From NCBI GenBank assembly GCA_019639095.1, contig JAHBSN010000008.1, positions 1 to 32,706 on the forward strand: a stretch of DNA of 32,706 nucleotides, read 5' to 3'. Numbering within the stretch: position 1 is the stretch's first letter; each line of letters opens with the position of its first letter. The position numbers were made by a program, and so were the translations under genes. The notes beneath the pieces were generated by a model. That model ran no database searches, had not been told where the DNA came from, and saw nothing but the letters and a program-made list of their open reading frames with translations. This document shows positions 7,701 through 15,160 of this stretch, piece by piece. This DNA comes from Actinomycetota bacterium. GTDB taxonomy: Bacteria > Actinomycetota > Acidimicrobiia > Acidimicrobiales > Iamiaceae.

Positions 7701-9155
7701 ATGGACGACGACTCGGGCGGCGAGCACCAGCGGTCGCCGGACCCGTCGGTCACCCGGCGACGCTTCCTGGCGGGGGCGGCGGGCGCCGCCGCGGCGGCAC
7801 CCGTCATCCTCGTGGCCTGCTCGTCCGATGCCGAACCGCAAGCGAAGCCCGCCGCGAGCACCACCACCGATCCGGCCGCCAGAACCGGCGCCACCAGCAC
7901 CACCGCCCCGAGGCCGGCCGGCACCAGGCCCGACCCCACCACCCTGCCGAGCGTGGTGGGCGACGGGGTGGCCGACGACCACGCCGCGCTGCAGGCCATC
8001 TTCGACCAGCTCCGGCCCGACGAGGGGGTGGCCGGCGCCCGCATCGTGCTGCCGCCCGGCGTCTTCCTCCTGGGGGACACCCTCGAGCTCCAGCGGTTCT
8101 CGGGCAGCATCGAGGGCCAGGGCGTGGGCCACCCGCCGACCAAGGGCGGCCAGGGCACCGTGCTTCGGTGGGCCGGCCCGCCGGGCCGGCCGATGATCCG
8201 GGTCCGCGACTCCAAGGGCGTGCTGGTCGGTCGCATCCGGTTCGAGGGCCACGACGAGCGCCCGCCGTCGGCCGGCATCGAGTTCCAGGGCGCGGCGCAG
8301 GACCAGCAGGGCACGAACGCCCAGCTCGTGGTGTCGGACTGCCACCTGGGTCCGTGGACCTGGGCCGAGGCCGGCACCGACCAGGGCCGCCTCGACGCCG
8401 CCATCGCGTTCACCGGCGACAACGGCAACAACGACCAGTTCTCGATCCTGCGCTGCACCTTCGCCGGCGGCGGCCGCGAGGGCACCACGGGCGTGCGCAT
8501 CGACAACACCCAGTCGGTCTGGGGCCAGCTCACCGACTGCCTGTTCGACGACCTGGCCGAGGGCCTGCGCACGTCGGCCTCCACGGTGCTCGACAACCCG
8601 CAGTTCAACCGGTGCGGCACCGACCTGGTGGTGGGCTCCACCGCGCAGGTGCAGGTGCGAGACGGCAACTCCGAGCAGTCCGGCCGCATCGCCACGGTGG
8701 CGCCCGAGGCCGGCCTGCGCTGGAACGGCGGCTACCTCCAGGCCCACGCCGAGCACATGGGGCCGGTCCTGATCGACGCCTTCCCGTCCGAGAGCGCCAG
8801 CGTGGTGCTGCGCGACGTGCGCATCACCTACCCCACCGGCCGGGGCCGCCCCTGGCGCGAGGGCACCCGGCCCACGATCCGCTTCGGTCCCGACCGGGCG
8901 GCCAAGGTGTCCGCCGGCGGTCCCGGCTTCGTGGTGCGCGCCACCGACTGCACCGGCCTGTACGCCGACCAGTTCGAGCTGGCCGGCGAGCTCTGGGCCG
9001 TCGTGCCGGCGTCTCGGGGTTCGGTGGAGGTCACGAGTCGCCACCGCGAGGGGGTGGTGGCGTTCCGCAACGAGCTGTGGAACGACCAGGTGGGCTTCGG
9101 CCGGACCCGCCTGGACACCGCCGCGTGGGACCCGCCCCGGCCCGGCACCTGGTAG
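7701..9155 (+). CDS. Tat-exported lipoprotein with pectate-lyase-like right-handed beta-helix
   Basis: The product has 484 residues from the ATG at 7701. The N-terminus has a twin-arginine signal (TRRRFLAGAAGAAAAAPVI) ending in a lipobox (LVACSS), so a folded, lipid-anchored protein outside the membrane is predicted. A Ser/Thr/Pro-rich linker follows (about 40-85). The mature domain opens with GDGVADDHAALQAI, the hallmark start of the Pectate_lyase_3 family, and continues with beta-helix-like rungs (GSIEGQGVG, ILRCTFAGG, LTDCLFDDL, NPQFNRCG). The fold is predicted with good confidence; the substrate is not, since these folds serve lyases, hydrolases, epimerases and phage tailspikes. The gene ends exactly against coaE: the two stops form TAGCTA at 9153-9158. 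Confidence 0.82.
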   Translation: MDDDSGGEHQRSPDPSVTRRRFLAGAAGAAAAAPVILVACSSDAEPQAKPAASTTTDPAARTGATSTTAPRPAGTRPDPTTLPSVVGDGVADDHAALQAIFDQLRPDEGVAGARIVLPPGVFLLGDTLELQRFSGSIEGQGVGHPPTKGGQGTVLRWAGPPGRPMIRVRDSKGVLVGRIRFEGHDERPPSAGIEFQGAAQDQQGTNAQLVVSDCHLGPWTWAEAGTDQGRLDAAIAFTGDNGNNDQFSILRCTFAGGGREGTTGVRIDNTQSVWGQLTDCLFDDLAEGLRTSASTVLDNPQFNRCGTDLVVGSTAQVQVRDGNSEQSGRIATVAPEAGLRWNGGYLQAHAEHMGPVLIDAFPSESASVVLRDVRITYPTGRGRPWREGTRPTIRFGPDRAAKVSAGGPGFVVRATDCTGLYADQFELAGELWAVVPASRGSVEVTSRHREGVVAFRNELWNDQVGFGRTRLDTAAWDPPRPGTW

Positions 9156-9758
9156 CTACGCCGAGGCGCGCAGGCCCTCGATCCACGCCCACGCCCGCTC
9201 GACCTGGGCGTCGAGGTCGGCCAGGGTGCCGCTGTTGTCGACGACGAGGTCGGCCTTGGCGAGGCGGTCCTCGCGCGAGACCTGCTTGGCGATGCGGGCC
9301 CAGGCGTCGTCGGCCCGGAACCCGCGGTGGGCCACGAGGCGCTCGACGGCCACGGCCGGGTCGACGTCGACCACGATCATCCCCACGAGGTCCGATCGAC
9401 CCGACTCCACCAGCAGCGGTACGTCGAGCACCACCACGTGGTCCGTGGCCGCCTCGGCCTCGAGCCGACGGGCGATCTCGGCGCCCACCGCGGGGTGGAC
9501 GATGGCGTTGAGGTCGGCCAGGGCCTCGGCGTCGGTGAAGACCACGTCGGCCACCGCCTGGCGGTCGAGCGAGCCGTCGTCGGCCAGGATCCCCGGCCCG
9601 AACCGCTCGACCATGGCGGCCAGCACGGGGGTGCCGGGCGCCTGCACCTCGCGCACGATCGCGTCGGCGTCGATCACCACCGCGCCCCGCTCGGCGAGGC
9701 GCGCCGACACCGACGACTTCCCCGACCCGATCCCTCCGGTGAGCCCGATCAACAGCAC
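9156..9758 (-). CDS. coaE: Dephospho-CoA kinase
   Basis: CoaE phosphorylates the 3'-hydroxyl of dephospho-CoA, the last step of coenzyme A synthesis. The 200-residue protein has the P-loop at its start (GLTGGIGSGKSS, residues 5-16), followed by the family DADAIVRE motif and a central VVLDVPLLVESG segment typical of CoaE. The start is the GTG at 9758; TAGCTT lies 6 nt upstream, suggesting a leaderless mRNA. It converges with the beta-helix gene without a spacer and is divergent from the histidine kinase (58-bp gap). In many actinobacteria coaE follows rpsA; here the same strand and order are kept but about 11 kb of other genes separate them. Confidence 0.96.
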   Translation of the reverse strand: MLLIGLTGGIGSGKSSVSARLAERGAVVIDADAIVREVQAPGTPVLAAMVERFGPGILADDGSLDRQAVADVVFTDAEALADLNAIVHPAVGAEIARRLEAEAATDHVVVLDVPLLVESGRSDLVGMIVVDVDPAVAVERLVAHRGFRADDAWARIAKQVSREDRLAKADLVVDNSGTLADLDAQVERAWAWIEGLRASA

Positions 9759-9764
9759 GGCGAG

Positions 9765-9810
9765 AAGCTACCGCCCCGTCCCACCAGCACCGTGCGTGTC
9801 GCCGTAACCT
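9765..9810. promoter_or_regulatory. Divergent leaderless promoters of coaE and the histidine kinase
   Basis: On the minus strand TAGCTT (9765-9770) is 6 nt from the coaE GTG. On the plus strand TAACCT (9805-9810) is 6 nt from the kinase ATG. Only 34 bp separate the two -10 boxes, so their upstream elements must overlap. Confidence 0.55.
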
Positions 9811-9816
9811 CGCAGC

Positions 9817-11523
9817 ATGGCGACGGCCACCTCCGCCCCGCCCGATGGGCCCTCCGGCTTCCCGCCCCCCGGCGGCGAGGTCGACCTGACCCCGCCCAGC
9901 CGGGACCAGGTGGCCGCGTTCCGCCCCGCCATCCTCGGCATCCGCGGCGGCACCACCGCCATCTCGGTGGCGCTGGCCAGCCCGTTCTTCGCCAACCAGG
10001 AATGGGACGTGGTGGCGTGGTGCGCGGTCGTGGTGGCGTACAACGTCTTCCGGATCGTGCGCCCCGTGCGCTTCGTCGACGACCTCAACAGCATCGTCCG
10101 CGTCCTGCTCGAGGTCGGCTTCCACGTGGTGGCGGTGGTGGCCACCGGCTACTGGGAGTCGCCGTTCGTGTTCGCCCTCATCACCGCGGTGATGGTGGCC
10201 GGATTCGCCCGCGGCTTCGGGTTCGCCCTCCGCGTGAGCATCACCTCGGCCATGGCGGTGTCGATCCCGTTCCTCATCCGCCCCTCGGCCGACCTGTCCG
10301 ACCTGCGAACGGCCACGCAGTGGACGGTGGAGCTGATCCTGGTGGCCCTGATCGCCGGATACGCCCGGCGGGTCACCGGCGAGGCCGACCGCCAGCACAG
10401 CCTGGCGCTGGACCGCCTCGGCCGCCTGGCCGACGCCAACCTGCTCCTCTACTCGCTGCACCGCGTGGCCCAGACGCTGCCGGCGAGCCTCGACCTGGAG
10501 GAGGCGCTCGACACCACGATCAGCCGGCTCAAGGACCTCTTCGACTACGACGCCGCCGCCGTGCTGATGCTCGACGAGACCGACCAGACCTGGGTGGTGG
10601 CCCGCTGGGACGGCGTTCGCCCCGCCCCCACCTACGGCCTCGACGAGCTGCCGGCGCCCGTGCGCGAGGCGGTGGAGGTCCGCCACCCCGTCAACGTGAC
10701 CGAGCTGCTGATCGACGGGCCGGGGCTGTGGGCGGAGATGAGCTCGGGCCTCTACGCCGCCCTCCCCGCCCGGGACTCCACCGTGGGGCTCGTGGCCCTG
10801 GAGCACCGCCATCGGGACCACTTCCGCCTGCGCGACCAGGAGCTGCTCGACGGGTTCGTGGAGCCGGCCGCGCTCGCCATCGACAACGCCCGCTGGTTCG
10901 CCCGGCTGCGCACCGTGGGCGCCGACGAGGAGCGCACCCGCATCGCCCGGGACCTCCACGACCGCATCGGCCAGTCGCTCGCCTACCTGGCCTTCGAGCT
11001 CGACCGCATCGTGAAGGCCGACGCCAAGGGCTCCTCGGTCACCAAGCAGCTCGGCCAGCTCCGCAACGACGTGCGCGGCGTGGTGGGCGAGGTGCGCGAC
11101 ACCCTCTACGACCTGCGCACCGACGTGACCGACAGCCAGGACGTGGGGGCCATCCTCCAGGGCTTCCTCGACCGGGTGCGCACCCGCAGCGACCTCGAGG
11201 TGAAGCTGGTCGCGACGAGCACCGGCCGGCTCCCGCTGCTGCAGGAGCGCGAGCTCTGGCGGATCGCGCAGGAGGCGATCACCAACGTGGAGCGCCACGC
11301 CCAGGCGCACAAGGTCACCGTCACCTGGCGCTGCGACGGCCGCCACGCCCTGCTGCTGGTGGTCGACGACGGCGTCGGCTTCCCCGAGGGCCGCGCCGGC
11401 CGCCTCGACAGCTACGGCATCCTCGGCATGCGAGAGCGGGCGGCCAGCATCGGCGCGAGCCTCGACGTGACCGGCGTGAGCGGCGTCGGCACCACCGTCC
11501 GCTGCGAGATCACCACACTCTGA
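9817..11523 (+). CDS. NarL-type membrane sensor histidine kinase with GAF domain
   Basis: The product has 568 residues. The N-terminal part (about 40-190) has several hydrophobic segments (e.g. VVAWCAVVVAYNVF, VELILVALIAGYA), indicating a polytopic membrane sensor. A GAF-like domain follows (about 225-355), then a HisKA_3 dimerisation domain with phospho-acceptor His381 in RIARDLHDRIGQSL. The C-terminal HATPase_c domain has the N box (EAITNVERHA, N490), G1 (VVDDGVGFPEG) and G2 (GILGMRERAASIGASL). It is expected to autophosphorylate and pass phosphate to the response regulator immediately downstream. The ligand cannot be told from sequence. The ATG at 9817 is preceded by TAACCT at 6 nt rather than a ribosome-binding site. 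Confidence 0.92.
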   Translation: MATATSAPPDGPSGFPPPGGEVDLTPPSRDQVAAFRPAILGIRGGTTAISVALASPFFANQEWDVVAWCAVVVAYNVFRIVRPVRFVDDLNSIVRVLLEVGFHVVAVVATGYWESPFVFALITAVMVAGFARGFGFALRVSITSAMAVSIPFLIRPSADLSDLRTATQWTVELILVALIAGYARRVTGEADRQHSLALDRLGRLADANLLLYSLHRVAQTLPASLDLEEALDTTISRLKDLFDYDAAAVLMLDETDQTWVVARWDGVRPAPTYGLDELPAPVREAVEVRHPVNVTELLIDGPGLWAEMSSGLYAALPARDSTVGLVALEHRHRDHFRLRDQELLDGFVEPAALAIDNARWFARLRTVGADEERTRIARDLHDRIGQSLAYLAFELDRIVKADAKGSSVTKQLGQLRNDVRGVVGEVRDTLYDLRTDVTDSQDVGAILQGFLDRVRTRSDLEVKLVATSTGRLPLLQERELWRIAQEAITNVERHAQAHKVTVTWRCDGRHALLLVVDDGVGFPEGRAGRLDSYGILGMRERAASIGASLDVTGVSGVGTTVRCEITTL

Positions 11524-11541
11524 GGTCGTTTGCCGGTCGAA

Positions 11542-11564
11542 CCGCCCGCAGATCCTCCGGGCGG
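11542..11564 (+). other. Hairpin between kinase and regulator genes
   Basis: CCGCCCG (11542-11548) pairs with CGGGCGG (11558-11564) around a 9-nt loop, 19 nt after the kinase stop. It could attenuate or process the kinase-regulator transcript. The 113-bp gap otherwise holds only the Shine-Dalgarno sequence of the next gene. Confidence 0.35.
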
Positions 11565-11636
11565 CGGGCGGGCTGTGCCAGGATGACCAGCGATCCGGTG
11601 GGAAAACCGGTCGAATCGTCCACGAGGAGCTGCGCC

Positions 11637-12281
11637 GTGACCATCCGACTGCTGCTCGCCGACGACCACCGCATGCTGCGGGAGAGCCTCCGTCGGACCC
11701 TCACCGAGGAGGGGTTCGACGTGGTGGACGAGGCGTCCGACGGCGACGAGGCGGTGCGCCTGGCGACCGACCTGCGGCCCGACGTGGTGCTCATGGACGT
11801 GACCATGCCCGACGTGGGCGGCATCGAGGCCACGCGCCGCCTCCAGGCCAGCAACCCCGAGATCCGCGTGGTCATGCTCACGATGCACGCCGACGAGTCG
11901 GTGGTGTCCGATGCGCTCAGGGCCGGGGCCGTGGGCTACCTCGTGAAGGACTGCTCCACCGACGAGATCGCCGGGGCCATCCGCGTGGCCGCCGGCGACG
12001 AGGCGCTCTCGCCCGAGCTGGCCGGCGCCATGCTCGACGAGGTGCGCCGGATCGACCCGGAGCCCGCCGAGGAGTCCGACCAGGTGGTGACCAAGCGGGA
12101 GGTGGAGGTCCTCCAGCTCATCGCCGACGGCTGCTCCACCCCCGAGGTGGCCGAACAGCTCTTCATCAGCCAGAAGACGGTCAAGAACCACCTGGCGTCG
12201 ATCTACCACAAGCTCGACGCCCGGGATCGCACCCAGGCCGTGCTCCAGGCGGTGCGCATGGGCATCGTCCGCCTCCGCTAG
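11637..12281 (+). CDS. NarL/FixJ-family response regulator
   Basis: The GTG at 11637 is chosen because GAGGAG lies 7 nt upstream; an in-frame ATG at 11583 has no such signal. The product has 214 residues. The receiver domain has the acidic pair (LLADDH), phospho-acceptor Asp54 (VLMDVTMP), the switch Thr (MLTMHA) and conserved Lys (LVKDC). A LuxR-type helix-turn-helix fills the C-terminus (TKREVEVLQLIADG...TVKNHLASIYHKL). It is a transcription factor activated by the kinase encoded just upstream. Its targets are unknown; the neighbouring Tad pilus locus is a candidate by position only. Confidence 0.95.
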   Translation: MTIRLLLADDHRMLRESLRRTLTEEGFDVVDEASDGDEAVRLATDLRPDVVLMDVTMPDVGGIEATRRLQASNPEIRVVMLTMHADESVVSDALRAGAVGYLVKDCSTDEIAGAIRVAAGDEALSPELAGAMLDEVRRIDPEPAEESDQVVTKREVEVLQLIADGCSTPEVAEQLFISQKTVKNHLASIYHKLDARDRTQAVLQAVRMGIVRLR

Positions 12282-12311
12282 TCCCGCCCATCGACGGCGG
12301 CCAGACGCGGC

Positions 12312-12338
12312 GATGAGGTGGGCCGAGCCCACCTCATC
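12312..12338 (+). terminator. Strong hairpin terminator after the response regulator
   Basis: GATGAGGTGGGC (12312-12323) pairs perfectly with GCCCACCTCATC (12327-12338) across a 3-nt loop, 31 nt after the stop codon. It is followed by a pyrimidine-rich run (CCTTCCCTCC). It lies between convergent genes and may act in both directions. Confidence 0.8.
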
Positions 12339-12347
12339 GACCTTCCC

Positions 12348-12375
12348 TCCACCCCCGCCGTGCGGGGCGGGTGGA
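12348..12375 (-). terminator. Hairpin terminator at the end of the Tad locus
   Basis: TCCACCC (12348-12354) and GGGTGGA (12369-12375) enclose an inner GC hairpin. The element lies 15 nt beyond the flp stop on the minus strand, so it would end the pilus transcript. Confidence 0.55.
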
Positions 12376-12389
12376 CCTGTTGGCTCAGA

Positions 12390-12596
12390 TCAGTTGCAGG
12401 TCCCGCCGTCGCCGTAGGCGACCTTGATCGAGCAGGCCGACTTGCCGAAGCCGCCGCCCGTGGACGTGCCGAAGAACGCGACCGCGCTGAAGACGATGGT
12501 GGCGATCAGCGCCAGCAGCAGGGCGTACTCCACGAGGCCGGCACCTCGCTCGTCCTTGCGGATCCGCCGTGGTGTGTGCCTGTGGTGGTGGTGCAA
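12390..12596 (-). CDS. flp: Flp/Fap-type pilin
   Basis: This is the major subunit of a Tad pilus. The 68-residue prepilin has a short basic, His-rich leader (about 1-17), the processing site ERGAGLVEYALLLALIA (cleavage expected after the Gly of ERG, with the +5 Glu present), one hydrophobic assembly helix and a short Gly-rich tail with two Cys (SACS and GTCN), which may form a disulphide. The start is TTG at 12596, supported by AGGAGGG 7 nt upstream. A small hairpin (GAACC/GGTTC, 12616-12631) precedes the ribosome-binding site. In many tad loci flp is the first gene; here it comes last, after the membrane protein. Confidence 0.93.
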   Translation of the reverse strand: MHHHHRHTPRRIRKDERGAGLVEYALLLALIATIVFSAVAFFGTSTGGGFGKSACSIKVAYGDGGTCN

Positions 12597-12670
12597 CGCT
12601 CAGCCCTCCTGGCCAGAACCCCTACTGGTTCATCGGCGCTCGGGGCGTGCGGCTACATGGGCCGTCGGCC

Positions 12671-14242
12671 TCATTCCGATCCCGCGGGTAGCGCAACCAC
12701 CCACTTCTCGTCCTCGAACACCACCCGCCATCGGTCCGAGCGGCTCACGTAGCGGCCGAGGTCGCTGTCCCGGGTCCACAGCACGGCGGTGGCCCCCACG
12801 TCGGAGAGGATCCGGTCGTACTCCCGGGTGTCTCCCCCGCGCTTCTTGTTCAGCGCCGTGTACTGCTGGATGACCTCGATGGGGTACATGTCGACCCGGT
12901 CGTCGAAGTAGGTGCGCACCTCGTCGGGCCCGTACCGGTACTCGAGCCAGTTGCCCACGTAGTCGTGGGTGACCACCCGGTCGTCGAGTCCGAGCTCGCC
13001 GTGCTGGCGCATCCAGCGGGCGGCGTCCTCGGGGTAGGGCGCCATGGCGGTGTTCGGCCCGGCCAGGCCGAACACGGCGGCCAGCACCACCAGCAGGGCC
13101 GTGGCCTGGAACACCGGGCGGATGAGCCGGGGGCGTCGGGTGCCGTCGAGGGTGCCGAGACCGGCCAGCCCGGCGGCGAGCAGCGGGGTGAACACGATCG
13201 AGGCCTGGAGGATGTTGCGCGTGCTGGTGACGGCGGCGAGGCCGAAGACCACCGTGGGCAGGATCGCCCGCCACCGGCGGTGCCGCACGACGATGGCCAC
13301 CACCAGCAGGATCAGCTGGGCGGCGAAGAACAGCTCCACGCCCCGGTGCCAGCTCGGCGGCTCCCACTCGGCCACGCCCTCGAAGGCCTCTCGCTTGGAC
13401 AGCAGCTGGAGGGGGAACACGAGCAGCTTGGGGCCGAGCGGGCCGATGGCGCCGAGGGCGGTGCCGAGCGTGGCCCACGCGAGGGCCCGGAGCTCCACCA
13501 TCGGTGGCGTCCGGTCGTCGATCCAACGGCCCGCCGCCAGCAGCCCGAGCACGCCCGGCCCGAACGGGAAGCTGCCGTGGATGTTCACCCACAGCCACAT
13601 GGTGGGCACGAGCCAGCGGGGGTCGAGTCCGTCCTCGGCGGCGAGCATCACGAGCGCCAGGCCGAGCGCCCCGAAGAGGAGGGGGCGCTCCACCCACAGG
13701 CCGGTGCCCATGCACACGATGATCCCGGCCACCAGCACCCGCGGCACGAGGGTGCGGGCGGGCCTGGTGAGGCGCCACAGCACCAGCACCAGGGCCACCG
13801 CCGCCACGGCGTTCACGATGCGGATGCCCACCAAGCCCACGGTGCGCTCGGCCCCGGCGTAGATCACGCTGGCGCCCCAGCTCTGGACGGTCCACTCGTG
13901 GCCGTGGGCGGTGAAGGAGTACGGGTCGGCGCTCGGGATCGAGCCGGTGTCGAAGATGATCCGGCCGGTGGCCAGGTGCGTGAGGAAGGAGTTGTCCTGG
14001 AGCGGCGCCAGGCCGATGCGGACGCCCACGAGCACCAGGATCAGCACCAGCACGCCCTCGATGGACGGGCGTCGGAGGCGGTCGCGCCACCCCAGGGCCT
14101 CTTCGGGGGCGGATGGCGGGGGCTCGTCGGCCTCGGCTCGGGCCTCGTGGTCGACGGTGGCCGCGGCGGCCGGGACCTGATCGGCCGTGACGGCCTTGGC
14201 GGGTGCGTCGTCCACGGTGATCAGGTCGGACATTACCGTCAC
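12671..14242 (-). CDS. Polytopic membrane protein, GT-C glycosyltransferase-like
   Basis: The product has 523 residues. A charged, Ala/Pro-rich cytoplasmic N-terminus (about 1-58) is followed by roughly 10-12 predicted membrane helices and a soluble C-terminal domain (about 405-523). The first loop (HLATGRIIFDTG...PSADPYSFTAHGHEW) resembles the first extracytoplasmic loop of bacterial GT-C/PMT-like membrane proteins, which transfer sugars from polyprenyl carriers. I cannot name a specific family or verify catalytic acids. The GTG start overlaps the tadC stop (GTGA), implying translational coupling; an ATG at 14233 is an alternative. Its place between tadC and flp suggests a role in pilus function, perhaps pilin glycosylation, but this is inference from position. 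Confidence 0.68.
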   Translation of the reverse strand: MTVMSDLITVDDAPAKAVTADQVPAAAATVDHEARAEADEPPPSAPEEALGWRDRLRRPSIEGVLVLILVLVGVRIGLAPLQDNSFLTHLATGRIIFDTGSIPSADPYSFTAHGHEWTVQSWGASVIYAGAERTVGLVGIRIVNAVAAVALVLVLWRLTRPARTLVPRVLVAGIIVCMGTGLWVERPLLFGALGLALVMLAAEDGLDPRWLVPTMWLWVNIHGSFPFGPGVLGLLAAGRWIDDRTPPMVELRALAWATLGTALGAIGPLGPKLLVFPLQLLSKREAFEGVAEWEPPSWHRGVELFFAAQLILLVVAIVVRHRRWRAILPTVVFGLAAVTSTRNILQASIVFTPLLAAGLAGLGTLDGTRRPRLIRPVFQATALLVVLAAVFGLAGPNTAMAPYPEDAARWMRQHGELGLDDRVVTHDYVGNWLEYRYGPDEVRTYFDDRVDMYPIEVIQQYTALNKKRGGDTREYDRILSDVGATAVLWTRDSDLGRYVSRSDRWRVVFEDEKWVVALPAGSE

Positions 14243-15150
14243 ATCACCGTCGAGATGTTGATGATGGCCGGCCCGATCACCACCACGAACAGGGCGGGGA
14301 ACACGCAGAACACCATCGGGATCATCATCTTCACCGGCGCCTTCTGGGCCCGCTCCTGGGCCATCTGACGGCGCTTGATGCGCATCTCGTCGGCCTGGGC
14401 CCGCAGCACCCGGCCGATCGACACGCCGAAGGTGTCGGCCTGGAGGATGGCGAGCACGAAGGACCGCAGCTCGGGCACGTCGCAGCGGCGTTCCATCGCG
14501 CGCATGGCGTCGGCCCGGCTCGAACCGGCCCGGACCTCGCCGAGCATGCGGCCGAACTCCTGGGTGAGCGGGCCGGGCACCGAGCCGACCACCCGGTCCA
14601 GCGCCTGCTCGAAGCCGAGGCCGGCCTCCACGCTGATGACCAGGAGGTCCATGACGTCGGCGAGCTTCGTGCGGATCTCGTGCTGACGCTCCTCCACGCG
14701 GCGGTTGAGGATGGCGTCGGGACCGAAGATCAGCACCGCCACGAGCAGGCCGGCCACGATCAGCGCCGACATGCCCTTCATGTGCAGGATGCCGAACACC
14801 AGGATCACCATGACCGGCGCCAGCGCGACGCCCACCACCTTGATGGCCACGAACCGGTCCACGGCGTCGGGCGAGTTGTTGCCGCTCGCCACGAGCTTGT
14901 CGCGGATCTTCTCGACGTAGCCGTCGGGCGTGTACCGGTTGCCGATCGAGGTCAGCTTGTTGAGGACGGGGGCGATCGTGCGATCGCGCATCGGAGCGAG
15001 CAGCTCCTGGTCGCGCACGTTGTCGACCTCGTAGCCCTCGAGCTGGCGCAGCGACGCCCGGACGGTGGCCTTCTCGTCCGCGCTCGAGGCGACGGTGTAG
15101 ATGCCCACGCCGATGGCGGTGGCGATCAGTGCGAGTGCGAGCAGCAGCAT
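14239..15150 (-). CDS. tadC: Tad pilus platform protein TadC (type II secretion F domain)
   Basis: TadC is an inner-membrane platform protein that pairs with TadB and couples the TadA ATPase to pilin assembly. The 303 residues include an N-terminal membrane helix (1-20), two helices around 105-145, the T2SSF domain (about 170-270; GLGFEQALDRVV...GEVRAGSSRADAMRAM) and two C-terminal helices (MIPMVFCVFPALFVVVIGPAI). It lies 10 bp downstream of the VWA-tadB gene and overlaps the next gene by 4 bp, so it is within one operon. Confidence 0.93.
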   Translation of the reverse strand: MLLLALALIATAIGVGIYTVASSADEKATVRASLRQLEGYEVDNVRDQELLAPMRDRTIAPVLNKLTSIGNRYTPDGYVEKIRDKLVASGNNSPDAVDRFVAIKVVGVALAPVMVILVFGILHMKGMSALIVAGLLVAVLIFGPDAILNRRVEERQHEIRTKLADVMDLLVISVEAGLGFEQALDRVVGSVPGPLTQEFGRMLGEVRAGSSRADAMRAMERRCDVPELRSFVLAILQADTFGVSIGRVLRAQADEMRIKRRQMAQERAQKAPVKMMIPMVFCVFPALFVVVIGPAIINISTVM

Positions 15151-15160
15151 CAGGTCGTCC

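Noticed and set aside
5997-9044. 1015-codon minus-strand open frame
   Set aside because: It runs through the NERD helicase in the wrong frame, the intergenic repeats and the antisense of the lipoprotein gene. Composition is Arg/Pro/Gly-rich without motifs.
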